Shown: piece by piece, positions 1-7,340 of the stretch
How positions within the stretch are numbered: the stretch's first letter is position 1
Layout of the letters: the number at the start of each line of letters is the position of its first letter
Assembly (NCBI RefSeq): GCF_934643405.1
Contig: NZ_CAKUCL010000047.1
Span: 1-36,133 of the forward strand
Reading direction: 5' to 3'
Source of the DNA: an uncultured Actinoplanes sp.
GTDB lineage: Bacteria > Actinomycetota > Actinomycetes > Mycobacteriales > Micromonosporaceae
Length of the DNA: 36,133 nucleotides
The notes under the pieces: generated by a model
Databases searched by the model: none
Told to the model about the DNA's origin: nothing
Seen by the model: only the letters and a program-made list of their open reading frames with translations
Position numbers and translations under genes: made by a program

Positions 1-497
1 TCCTCGGGCCGATCACCGTGCCGATGCTGCTCGTGCTCGCGGTCGGCGTCGCCGTCTCGTTCTTCCTGCGGCGCACCACCTACGGCGTGAAGTTCTACGC
101 GGTCGGCAGCTCGCCGACCGGCGCGATGAACGCCGGCATCCGGGTCGACCGCATCAAGATCGCAGCGTACGTCATCAGCGGGCTGCTGGCCGCCGTCGCC
201 GGCATCCACATCGCCGGCCGCACCACCACGGTGCCGCCGCTGATCGGCACCGGCTACGAGATCAGCGCCATCGCGGCGGCCGTGATCGGTGGCGCGTCGC
301 TGTTCGGCGGCAAGGGCCGGGTGCTCGGCGCCCTGGTCGGCGCCCTCACCCTGACGCTCACCCGCAACATCATCAACCTGACCGGCGTGGAGTCGAGCTG
401 GCAGGCCGTCGTGACCGGCCTCGTGCTCATCGTCGCCGTCCTGGCGAACCAGGCCTGGAGCGGCATAGCCCGCTCGATCGGCACTGCCCGCAGATGA
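1..497 (+). CDS. Sugar-type ABC transporter permease, C-terminal part (5' end outside window)
   Basis: The reading frame is open from base 3 to the TGA at 495-497, so the gene enters from the left edge; about 164 residues are visible. They are mostly hydrophobic helices. The stretch AAAVIGGASLFGGKG followed by a G-rich helix is typical of RbsC/XylH-like permeases (BPD_transp_2 family), which form the membrane channel of ribose/xylose-class importers. The gene ends 21 bases before a sugar-binding lipoprotein gene on the same strand, which supports a sugar or sugar-like substrate. The ATPase gene of the system is not in view and would be expected upstream. The family call is firm; the substrate cannot be read from the sequence. 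Confidence 0.9.
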   Translation, partial: LGPITVPMLLVLAVGVAVSFFLRRTTYGVKFYAVGSSPTGAMNAGIRVDRIKIAAYVISGLLAAVAGIHIAGRTTTVPPLIGTGYEISAIAAAVIGGASLFGGKGRVLGALVGALTLTLTRNIINLTGVESSWQAVVTGLVLIVAVLANQAWSGIARSIGTARR

Positions 498-518
498 ACT
501 TCCGCTAAGGAGATCACC

Positions 519-1661
519 ATGACCACCACCGATGGATTGTCGCGACGACGGATGCTGCGCACTGCCGGGCTGCTGGCCGGTGCCGGCGTGGGCGGCTCGC
601 TGCTGACCGCCTGCACGGCCAACGGCGAGCCGAGCGATTCCGGCAAGTCCGGCGGCGGTGGCGCCGCCGGCCAGTCGTTCGACGACACCGTCAAGAAGAT
701 CGTCAACGGCAAGGAGATCAAGGTGGGCTTCACCCCGCCGGTCCTCTCCGAGAACTTCACCCAGGTCGAGCACGCCGCGTGGCGCAAGATGAACGAGTAC
801 GAGCAGCGGTTCGGCTGCCGCTGGGTCTGGGAGCGCCAGGCTCCGGTGGGGGACTTCAACGCCGTACAGGGAACCTTGGGCATTGTGCAGTCGTGGGTGT
901 CCCGCAAGTTCGATGCCATCGCGGTGTGCACCGGCGCGAACTTCGCCACGGTGCAGAATCTGTACCGCGACGCCCGGTCGAAGGGCGTCCGCATCTACCA
1001 GTTCAACCAGCCGGCCGAGCTGTACCCCGAGAACCAGCTGCAGACCGTGACCAACGTCGGTTACGACAACCGCTGGCAGTCCGGGTACCTCGCCGGCAAG
1101 TACATCGCCGAGAAGCTCAAGGGGCAGGGCAAGATCCTGCAGATCTGGGGCCCGTCCGGCTCGGACTGGACCCGCGGCCGCAAGATCGGTTTCGACAAGG
1201 CTCTCGCCGAGAACCCGGGGATCACGGTGGTCGGTCAGGCCGACGGCGGTTACGTACGCGACAAGGGCTTCGCCGCCGCACAGGACCTGCTCACCAAGAA
1301 CCGTGACGTCAACGCCGTCTACGGCGAGAACGAGGAGATGGCCCTCGGCGCGTCGCAGGCGATCGACACCGCCGGCCTCAAGCACTGGGACGGCAAGGAC
1401 GGCATCCTCACCATCGGCGCCGACGGACTGGTCTCGGGATACAAGCAGATCCGGGCCGGCAAGCTGACCGCCACCGTCGACATCGGCGGCGTCGACCAGG
1501 GGCAGAACCTCATCGAGGCGATCTTCACCTCCGCGGTTCTCGGCCAGACCCTGACCCAGTTCATCAACAATCCGACCCAGGTCGTCGACAAGACCAACGT
1601 GGACTGGCATCAGGCGTACACGGAATGGGCCCTGGCGGCCCCGAAGAAGTACGGCGCGTGA
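519..1661 (+). CDS. Periplasmic-type sugar-binding lipoprotein of an ABC importer
   Basis: The 380-residue protein starts at ATG with a good ribosome binding site (AAGGAG at 510-515). The N terminus combines a twin-arginine motif (SRRRML, residues 8-13), a hydrophobic stretch and a lipobox LLTAC with Cys32, so a Tat-exported lipoprotein is predicted. The remainder looks like the Peripla_BP_4 fold used by ribose/xylose-class binding proteins. There is a Gly/Ser-rich linker after the lipid anchor (about residues 38-52). It lies directly behind the RbsC-like permease and 12 bases before an enolase-superfamily enzyme, so the imported ligand may be the substrate of that enzyme or its precursor. 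Ligand identity is unknown. Confidence 0.9.
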   Translation: MTTTDGLSRRRMLRTAGLLAGAGVGGSLLTACTANGEPSDSGKSGGGGAAGQSFDDTVKKIVNGKEIKVGFTPPVLSENFTQVEHAAWRKMNEYEQRFGCRWVWERQAPVGDFNAVQGTLGIVQSWVSRKFDAIAVCTGANFATVQNLYRDARSKGVRIYQFNQPAELYPENQLQTVTNVGYDNRWQSGYLAGKYIAEKLKGQGKILQIWGPSGSDWTRGRKIGFDKALAENPGITVVGQADGGYVRDKGFAAAQDLLTKNRDVNAVYGENEEMALGASQAIDTAGLKHWDGKDGILTIGADGLVSGYKQIRAGKLTATVDIGGVDQGQNLIEAIFTSAVLGQTLTQFINNPTQVVDKTNVDWHQAYTEWALAAPKKYGA

Positions 1662-1673
1662 GCGGGGATCGGC

Positions 1674-2804
1674 ATGAAGATCGCAGGCGTGCGGGCATAT
1701 CCGGTCGGGCTGCCTCTGGAGGAGGAGCTGCGCTGGGGCGCCATGGCGGTGACCACCAAGGGCGGCATCATCGTCGAGGTCAGCACCAGTGACGGATCGG
1801 TGGGGATCGGCGAGGCCGGCTTCTCGGCCGAGTACTTCCCCACCGTCGGCCCGCTGATCAACGGGCAGCTCGGCCCGATGATCACCGGCCGTGACCCCCG
1901 GGACATCGGCGCGCTGTGGCACGACATGATGCGCGCGACGCACATGTGGGGCCGCCGCGGTGTGGAGACGTACGCGCTGAGCGGCATCGACATCGCGCTG
2001 TGGGACCTGCTGGGCCGGACCGCCGAGCAGCCGGTCCACCGGCTGCTCGGCACCGCGCAGCACTCGGCGCGGGCCTACTACGCACCCTCGCTCAAGCCGG
2101 CCGCCCAGGCCGTCGCCGAGGCGCGGGAGGCGGTGGCCGGCGGCTACACGGCGATCAAGCTGCGGGTCGACGGCGACCTGGCCGGCGCGGTGCGCCTGGT
2201 GGAGGCGGTGCGGGCCGCGGTCGGCGCCGGCGTCGAGCTGATGGTCGACGCGAACATGGCCTACGACCGCCGGGGCGCGCTGGCCCTGGCCCGGGAGCTG
2301 ACCGGTCTCCAGGTGTCCTGGCTGGAGGAGCCGATCATGTCGCACAGCCTCTCGCAGTACGTCTCCGGGCACTCGTGGCTGGCGGACCGGGTCGACATCC
2401 CGCTGGCCGGCGGCGAGTCGCTGCTCACCCGCTTCGAGTACATCGATCTGATGTCCGAGCTGCCGTTCGACATCATCCAGCCGGACGCCGCCAGCGTCGG
2501 CGGCATCTCCGAGCTCAAGCGGATCGCCGACATGGCCAGCGCGTGGAACCTGCAGTGCGTGCCGCACATCGGGTGCTCGTCGGGCACCGGCATCGGCATC
2601 TACGCCGGGCTCCAGGTCATCCTCAGCTGCGCCAACGCCCCGCTGATCGAGTACGACGCCTACGGCGGCGTCGGCTGGGAGGGCTTCCTCACCGCCCCGC
2701 CGGTGGTCAAGGAGGGCCGCGTCTGGGGGACCGAGGAGCCCGGCATCGGCGCGCGCATCGCCGACGGCGCCGAGCAACGGTTCCGCGTCGAGATCGGTGC
2801 CTAG
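1674..2804 (+). CDS. Mandelate racemase/muconate-lactonizing type enzyme (enolase superfamily)
   Basis: The 376-residue protein has the full enolase-superfamily layout: N-terminal capping domain and a TIM-barrel. Metal ligands are visible as D192 (MVDAN), E218 (WLEEP) and E248 (GGES). The acid/base residues are K162 in an IKLR motif on one face and the D271/H298 pair (IQPD, VPHIG) on the other, as in the mandelate racemase subgroup. Members abstract a proton alpha to a carboxylate, often as sugar-acid dehydratases, racemases or lactone cycloisomerases. The second barrel residue of the usual KxK motif is Arg164 here. Placement after a sugar importer suggests sugar-acid or lactone catabolism. 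The stop codon overlaps the stop of the convergent MFS gene (CTAG). The subgroup is firm; the exact reaction is not determined. Confidence 0.88.
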   Translation: MKIAGVRAYPVGLPLEEELRWGAMAVTTKGGIIVEVSTSDGSVGIGEAGFSAEYFPTVGPLINGQLGPMITGRDPRDIGALWHDMMRATHMWGRRGVETYALSGIDIALWDLLGRTAEQPVHRLLGTAQHSARAYYAPSLKPAAQAVAEAREAVAGGYTAIKLRVDGDLAGAVRLVEAVRAAVGAGVELMVDANMAYDRRGALALARELTGLQVSWLEEPIMSHSLSQYVSGHSWLADRVDIPLAGGESLLTRFEYIDLMSELPFDIIQPDAASVGGISELKRIADMASAWNLQCVPHIGCSSGTGIGIYAGLQVILSCANAPLIEYDAYGGVGWEGFLTAPPVVKEGRVWGTEEPGIGARIADGAEQRFRVEIGA

Positions 2805-4399
2805 CGCGCCGAGAGCAGGTGGGTGGCGCGGGGCGGCCCGTCGGCGAGGGCCTGCGCCCGCTCCTCGGCGACGCGGTCGCTGCCGGTCAGGCGGCCGGTG
2901 TGCTGGCGGTGGTGCTCGTCCCAGCTGGGCACCAGGTACGCCTCGACGAAGCAGCCCGGCTCCTCACCCGAACGGAACAGGCCCCACTGCACGGCGCCGG
3001 TCCGCAGGCGGCTCCGCCGGACCGCCTCCATCGCGTCGACGAACTCGTCCTCGTGCTCGGCGCTGACCGGATAGGTGACGGTGACCAGCACCGGGCCGTC
3101 GTGGCCGGCCGGCTCCACGTCGAGATGCGGTTCCGGCCAGAACACCGCCGGCTCCCGGTTCATCCCGGCCGTGTCGCGCATCGGCCACCAGCGCATGGTG
3201 AGCACGCCGGCGGCCATCAGCGCGGCGGCGGCCAGGTGCGCCACCACCAGGCCGGCGGTGTCCGACACGGCACCCCAGGCCAGCGCGCCGATCGCCTGCG
3301 CGCCGGCGAAGACCATCTGGTAGACGGCGAGACCCCGCGCCCGTACCCAGTTGGGCAGGAAGAGCTGCATCGAGGCGTTGACCGTGGACAGCACCATCAC
3401 CCAGGCCACGCCGGCCGGCAGCAGCGCCACCACGACGGCGATCTCCGAGCGCGCCAGGCCGAGCACGGCCAGGACCACCGCGAAGACCGCGCCCGCGACG
3501 AGCAGCAACCGGTTCACGTGCCATCGTGCCCGCAGCCGCGGCAACAGCAGCGCCCCGGCCACCGCACCCACGCCGACCGCGCCGAGCAGGACCCCGTATC
3601 CGCTCGAGCCCAGCCCGAGGCGGCGGCTGGCGACCAGCGGAAGCAATGCCCACAGGGCGCTGCCGGGCACCAGGAACAACGCCGCGCGCAACAGGATGCG
3701 CCGCACCACCGGGGAGTACCGCACGTACCGGCCGCCCGCGCGCACCGCGGCGCCGAAGCGTTCCGGCGCGTTGGCGTAGCCGGCGGCCGGCGGGCGCCAG
3801 CGCACCAGGACGAGAACGAAGAACGCGAAGGTGAGGGCGTTGAGCCCGAAGACCACCCCCGCGCCGGTCCGGGCGATGAGGACACCGGCCACCGCGGGCC
3901 CGACCGCACGGGCGAGGTTCATGCTGATCGCGCCGAGCGCGGACGCGGAGGCGAGCTGCGGGCGCGGCACCAGATCCGGGATGACGGCCTGCCAGGCCGG
4001 AGCGGTCAACGCCTGCCCGGCGCCGAGCGCGAAGGTGAGCGTCAGCAGCAGCGTGGCCGGCATCCGCCCGGCCAGGGTCAGCGCGGTCAGCAGGACCCCG
4101 ACCCCGGCCAGGTAGCTCTGCACGCCGATGAGCAGCCGGCGCCGGTCGAGGTTGTCGGCCAGGGCGCCGGACGGCAGCGCGAGCAGCAGGATCGGCAGGG
4201 TGCTGGCGGTCTGCACCACGGCGACCAGCGTGTCGGTTCCGGACTGCTCGACCAGCAGCCACTGCGCGCCGACGGTCTGCATCCAGGTGCCGATGTTGCT
4301 CGCCAGCAGCGCCAGCCACAGATTGCGGTAGGCGGCGACCCGCAGCGGTGCCCAGGCCGACGGCGGGGCGGCCGGGGCGACGGCGGGCTCGGCGCTCAC
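2801..4399 (-). CDS. MFS exporter of the EntS/MFS_3 type with C-terminal ferredoxin-like domain
   Basis: This 532-residue protein begins MSAEPAVAP and has about ten to twelve hydrophobic helices (residues about 20-410). The start region (LRVAAYRNLW, then NIGTWMQTVGAQWL) is typical of the MFS_3 group that contains the enterobactin exporter EntS. After the membrane part comes a soluble tail of about 115 residues resembling an antibiotic-biosynthesis-monooxygenase-like ferredoxin fold (VLVTVTYPV, then VQWGLFRSGEEPG, then FVEAYLVPSWDEH). The GTG start overlaps the stop of the upstream desulfurase-like gene as GTGA (4396-4399), so the two are translationally coupled and both lie under the SAM-IV riboswitch. 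It probably exports a metabolite made or released by the neighbour. The open frame runs much further upstream, but that part is a shadow of the neighbouring gene. Confidence 0.88.
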   Translation of the reverse strand: MSAEPAVAPAAPPSAWAPLRVAAYRNLWLALLASNIGTWMQTVGAQWLLVEQSGTDTLVAVVQTASTLPILLLALPSGALADNLDRRRLLIGVQSYLAGVGVLLTALTLAGRMPATLLLTLTFALGAGQALTAPAWQAVIPDLVPRPQLASASALGAISMNLARAVGPAVAGVLIARTGAGVVFGLNALTFAFFVLVLVRWRPPAAGYANAPERFGAAVRAGGRYVRYSPVVRRILLRAALFLVPGSALWALLPLVASRRLGLGSSGYGVLLGAVGVGAVAGALLLPRLRARWHVNRLLLVAGAVFAVVLAVLGLARSEIAVVVALLPAGVAWVMVLSTVNASMQLFLPNWVRARGLAVYQMVFAGAQAIGALAWGAVSDTAGLVVAHLAAAALMAAGVLTMRWWPMRDTAGMNREPAVFWPEPHLDVEPAGHDGPVLVTVTYPVSAEHEDEFVDAMEAVRRSRLRTGAVQWGLFRSGEEPGCFVEAYLVPSWDEHHRQHTGRLTGSDRVAEERAQALADGPPRATHLLSAR

Positions 4400-5622
4400 G
4401 AGGTTCCGGCTACCCCGCGCCCCCGCATCGAAACAAGCGACGCTCCGGCCAGCGCGTCGGCGAGCCGGTCGATGTCGTCGGCGGTGGTGCCGAGGCCGAA
4501 GCTGGCCCGCAGCAGTCCGGTGGTGGCGCAGTCGCCGGCGGCGTCCCCGGTCAGCCGGCGCACCAGCGGGTGGGCGCAGAACTGGCCGGCTCGCACGCCG
4601 ATGCCGTGCTGGCGGGCGAGCCGGTCGGCGACCGCGGCCGGGTCGGGCACGGCGAACGAGACGATGCCCACCCGCGGCGCCTGCCCGCCGAACAGGGTGA
4701 CCCCGCCGTCCAGGCGGGCCAGCAGGCTCTGCTCGTGCTGGTGCAGCGCGTCGCGATCGGTCCGCAGCAGCGCGGCGCAGACCGCGCCGAGGGCGACCGC
4801 GCCCAGCAGGTTCGGGGTGCCGGCCTCGTGCCGGGCCGGCCCGGTCGCCCACTCGACGGACTCGTCCACCGCGACGCTGGCCCCGCCGCCGCGCAGGTAC
4901 GGCCCGGCCGCGTCGAGCCAGTCCCGCCGGCCGGCCAGCACGCCGGCGCCGAACGGCGCGTACAGCTTGTGCCCGGACAACGCCAGGTAGTCCGCGCCCA
5001 GCTCGGCGAGGTCGATCGGCACGTGCGGGGCCAGCTGCGCGGCGTCCACGACCACCCGGGCGCCGTGCGCGTGGGCCACGTCGGCGAGCCGGCGCACCGG
5101 CCAGATCTCGCCGGTCACGTTGCTGGCCCCGGTGACCGCGAGCAGCACCGGCCCGCTGACCGTCCGCAGCGCCTCGGCGAGCGCGGTGACCGCCTGCTCC
5201 GGGCCGGCCGGGGACGGCAGCCGCAGCGGGGACGGCCAGGGCAGCAGGTTGGCGTGGTGCTCGCCGTCGAACACGATCGTGGTGGTGCCGGCCGGCAGGG
5301 CACGGGCCAGCAGGTTCAGCGCGTCCGTGGTGTTCCGCGTGAAGATCACTTCGTCGTCCGCCCGGACGCCGAGGAACTCGGCCACCGCGTCGCGGGCCCG
5401 CTCGTACTCCAGTGTGGACGTCTGCGACCGCAGCCCGGTCCCCCGGTGCACGCTGCCGGAGAAGGGCAGCAGCTCCCGTACGGCGTCGGCCGCCACCCGC
5501 ACGCACGGCGCCGAGGCGGCGTAGTCGAGGTTGGCGAACCGGACGGTGCGGCCGCCGGCCAGGTCGACGGTCAGGCCGTCGCCGACGATGTCGAGCGCGC
5601 CGGATCGCAGGGTGACGGACAT
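4396..5622 (-). CDS. Class V aminotransferase-fold PLP enzyme, cysteine-desulfurase-like
   Basis: The start is ATG 5622 with GGAGG seven bases upstream, giving 408 residues. A longer open frame to 5766 exists, but it overlaps the SAM-IV riboswitch and has no support. The fold-type I PLP signature is complete: EHH (121-123), Asn168, D193/Q196 and the PLP lysine K219 in SGHKLYAPFG. RAGQFCAHPL carries Cys349 at the position of the sulfur-accepting cysteine of SufS/CsdA enzymes (RTGHHC in SufS). This suggests a C-S bond-cleaving enzyme (desulfurase or lyase) rather than a plain aminotransferase. No Suf or Isc genes are nearby, so housekeeping Fe-S assembly is unlikely. It is coupled to the MFS exporter by a GTGA overlap. 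Substrate unknown. Confidence 0.88.
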   Translation of the reverse strand: MSVTLRSGALDIVGDGLTVDLAGGRTVRFANLDYAASAPCVRVAADAVRELLPFSGSVHRGTGLRSQTSTLEYERARDAVAEFLGVRADDEVIFTRNTTDALNLLARALPAGTTTIVFDGEHHANLLPWPSPLRLPSPAGPEQAVTALAEALRTVSGPVLLAVTGASNVTGEIWPVRRLADVAHAHGARVVVDAAQLAPHVPIDLAELGADYLALSGHKLYAPFGAGVLAGRRDWLDAAGPYLRGGGASVAVDESVEWATGPARHEAGTPNLLGAVALGAVCAALLRTDRDALHQHEQSLLARLDGGVTLFGGQAPRVGIVSFAVPDPAAVADRLARQHGIGVRAGQFCAHPLVRRLTGDAAGDCATTGLLRASFGLGTTADDIDRLADALAGASLVSMRGRGVAGTS

Positions 5623-5629
5623 GATGGTT

Positions 5630-5661
5630 CCTCCGCGAGGGTCGTGGACCCGCACGGGTCC
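5630..5661 (-). promoter_or_regulatory. Likely expression platform of the SAM-IV riboswitch
   Basis: Read on the minus strand, GGACCCGTGCGGGTCC (5661-5646) can fold into a perfect hairpin. Its 5' arm overlaps the 3' strand of the aptamer, so aptamer and hairpin would exclude each other. The overlapping alternative GGGTC-CAC-GACCC is also possible. Directly before the start, CCTCGCGGAGG (5640-5630) places the Shine-Dalgarno GGAGG in a small hairpin. There is no T-run, so control of translation is more likely than termination. The pairings are read from the sequence; the mechanism is inference. Confidence 0.5.
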
Positions 5662-5776
5662 GCGCTTGCCCGCGTCGGGCTCGACGCGCGGCCTGGTCCT
5701 CACCCGGGGCACCCCATCGCGAACGCAAGGGTTGCCGGCCAGCAAGCCGGGGCTGAACGCTGGCACTCATGACCTG
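5655..5776 (-). ncRNA. SAM-IV riboswitch aptamer
   Basis: The minus strand from about 5774 to 5655 matches the SAM-IV aptamer as I know it from Mycobacterium and Streptomyces. It opens with GGTCATGAGTGCCAGCG (5774-5758). Then come the arm CCCCGGCTTGCTGGCCGG, GGCAACCC and GGGGTGCCCCGGGTGA. The closing GACC (5698-5695) pairs with the first GGTC to make P1. After P1 comes a separate hairpin GCGTCG-AGCC-CGACGC (5687-5672) and the 3' element GGCAAGCGCGG, the features that separate SAM-IV from SAM-I. Binding of S-adenosylmethionine normally turns off sulfur-metabolism genes. It precedes the desulfurase-like gene and the MFS gene. The match is from memory, not from a covariance search. Confidence 0.9.
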
Positions 5777-5782
5777 TCGAGC

Positions 5783-5788
5783 AGGCTA
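5783..5788 (-). promoter_or_regulatory. -10 box for the riboswitch transcript, inside the intergenic gap after the ABC operon
   Basis: TAGCCT on the minus strand (5788-5783) lies 8-9 bases before the first aptamer base, so transcription would start almost exactly at the riboswitch. No good -35 box is visible; the region where one should lie is the last codons of the ABC ATPase gene. It indicates that the riboswitch cassette can be transcribed independently of the upstream importer operon. Confidence 0.5.
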
Positions 5789-5797
5789 GCACGCGGC

Positions 5798-6541
5798 TCA
5801 GGGCAGCCGTGGCACGCTGGCGAGCAGTCTGCGGGTGTAGGGGTGCGACGGCGCGCCGAGCACGTCGCGGGTGCCGCCCTGCTCGACGATGCGCCCGCGT
5901 TCCAGCACCGCCGTGTGCTCGCACAGCTCGGCCACCACCCCGAGGTCGTGCGAGACCAGCAGGATGGTGAGGTTCCGCTCGGCGCCGAGGGTGGCCAGCA
6001 GATCCACGATGCGCACCCGGGTGGTCAGGTCGAGCGCGCTGACCGGCTCGTCGGCCAGCAGCACCTTCGGATGGCAGACGACGGCCCGGGCGATCGCGAT
6101 CCGCTGCCGCTGCCCGCCGGAGAACTCGTGCGGATAGCGCTCGGCGGCGTCGGCGGGCAGGCCCACCGCGTCCAGGGCCAGGGCCACCCGGGCCGGGTCC
6201 GCGCCGAGTCCGAGCCCGCGCAGCGGTTCGGCGACGATGCGCCCGACACGGTGCCGCGGATCGAGCGAGGAGTACGGGTCCTGGAAGACCGCCTGAACGT
6301 CGCGCCGGTACGCGCGCAGCCGGTTGCGGGTCAGCGGGGCCCCGGCGTAGCGGATGGCGCCGCTGGTCGGGGTCGCGAGCCCGAGGAACAGCCGCAGCAG
6401 CGTGGATTTGCCGGCGCCGGACTCGCCCACCAGGGCCACGTTGCGGCCGGGGTGGACGGCGAGCGACACGTCGGTGAGCGCCGGCTCGCCCTTGCGGTAG
6501 GCGAATCCGACCCGGTCGGCCTCGATGATCGGTTCAGTCAT
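5798..6541 (-). CDS. Peptide/nickel-type ABC transporter ATPase (second ATPase, DppF-like)
   Basis: A 247-residue ABC ATPase with Walker A GESGAGKST (39-47), Q-loop Q87 (VFQDP), signature SGGQRQR (141-147), Walker B VLLADEP (160-166) and an H-loop (LLVSHD). DppF/OppF proteins normally run to 300 or more residues with a C-terminal oligopeptide-transporter extension; this one ends right after the ATPase core (YTRRLLASVPRLP), so the extension is largely lacking. Its start overlaps the stop of the other ATPase gene by eight bases. Last gene of the importer operon; the riboswitch promoter begins within 15 bases after its stop. Confidence 0.9.
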   Translation of the reverse strand: MTEPIIEADRVGFAYRKGEPALTDVSLAVHPGRNVALVGESGAGKSTLLRLFLGLATPTSGAIRYAGAPLTRNRLRAYRRDVQAVFQDPYSSLDPRHRVGRIVAEPLRGLGLGADPARVALALDAVGLPADAAERYPHEFSGGQRQRIAIARAVVCHPKVLLADEPVSALDLTTRVRIVDLLATLGAERNLTILLVSHDLGVVAELCEHTAVLERGRIVEQGGTRDVLGAPSHPYTRRLLASVPRLP

Positions 6542-7340
6542 GACCGGTCCCGTCCAGGCGCAGGGCGGCGTCGAAGCGCCGGGCGCTCTCGACGAGGGTT
6601 CGGGTGTACGGGTCGGCCGGCGACGCGATCAGCTCGGCGATCGGCCCGGATTCCACGATCCGGCCGTCGCGCAGCACGTGGGTGTGCCGGGCGACGCGGG
6701 CGGCCACCGGCAGGTCGTGCGTGATGAACAGCAGCGCGGTGCCGTGCCGGTCGACCAGCCGGTCCAGCAGGTCGAGCACCTCGGCCTGCACGGTGACGTC
6801 GAGCGCGGTGGTCGGTTCGTCGGCGATCAGCAGCCGGGGCCGGCAGGCGAGCGCCATCGCGATCGCGACCCGCTGGCGCTGCCCGCCGGAGAGCTGATGC
6901 GGGTACGCCCGCGCGATCCGGCCGGTGTCGGTGAGGCGCACCTCGTCGAGCAGACCGCGGACGGCGTCGCGCAGCGCCGGGCCGCGCAGGCCCTGCCACC
7001 GCCGCAGCGGACCGGCGATCTGCCGCCCGGCGGGCATCAACGGGTCCAGCGCCGTCAGCGGCTCCTGGAAGACGACGGCCGCGACCCCGCCGCGGACCGA
7101 GGTCCTCTGCCGTTCCGGCGCCCGGATCATGTCGACGCCGTCCAGGCGCACCTCGCCGCTCGCCGTGATCCCGGGCGGCAGCAGGCCGACGGCGGCGAGC
7201 GCGGTCAGCGACTTGCCGGAGCCGGACTCGCCGATCAGCCCGGTCCGGTCGCCGGGCGCCACCGCGAACGAGACGTCGTCGACCAGCCGCCGACCGCCCC
7301 GGTCGCGGATGGTCAGGCCATCGACGGTGAGCAGGCTCAT
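6534..7340 (-). CDS. Peptide/nickel-type ABC transporter ATPase (first ATPase, DppD-like)
   Basis: A 268-residue ABC ATPase with Walker A GESGSGKS (37-44), Q-loop VVFQEP, signature LSGGQRQR (150-157), Walker B LLIADEP and a D-loop TTALDVTVQ typical of the DppD/OppD group. Like its partner it is shorter than the usual 320-330 residues and lacks most of the C-terminal extension. The start overlaps the stop of the upstream permease gene as ATGA (7337-7340). Together with the downstream ATPase it would form the heterodimeric motor of the importer encoded at 10610-5798. Confidence 0.9.
   Translation of the reverse strand: MSLLTVDGLTIRDRGGRRLVDDVSFAVAPGDRTGLIGESGSGKSLTALAAVGLLPPGITASGEVRLDGVDMIRAPERQRTSVRGGVAAVVFQEPLTALDPLMPAGRQIAGPLRRWQGLRGPALRDAVRGLLDEVRLTDTGRIARAYPHQLSGGQRQRVAIAMALACRPRLLIADEPTTALDVTVQAEVLDLLDRLVDRHGTALLFITHDLPVAARVARHTHVLRDGRIVESGPIAELIASPADPYTRTLVESARRFDAALRLDGTGHD

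Noticed and set aside
1916..4990. Very long plus-strand open frame across the enolase gene and the antisense of the MFS and desulfurase genes
   Set aside because: It is a shadow produced by GC-rich codon bias; the translation is low-complexity Arg/Gly/Pro and matches nothing, while real genes in other frames cover it.
5623..5766. N-terminal extension of the desulfurase-like protein to an ATG at 5766
   Set aside because: It would translate the riboswitch aptamer; ATG 5622 has a strong ribosome binding site and matches the family start.
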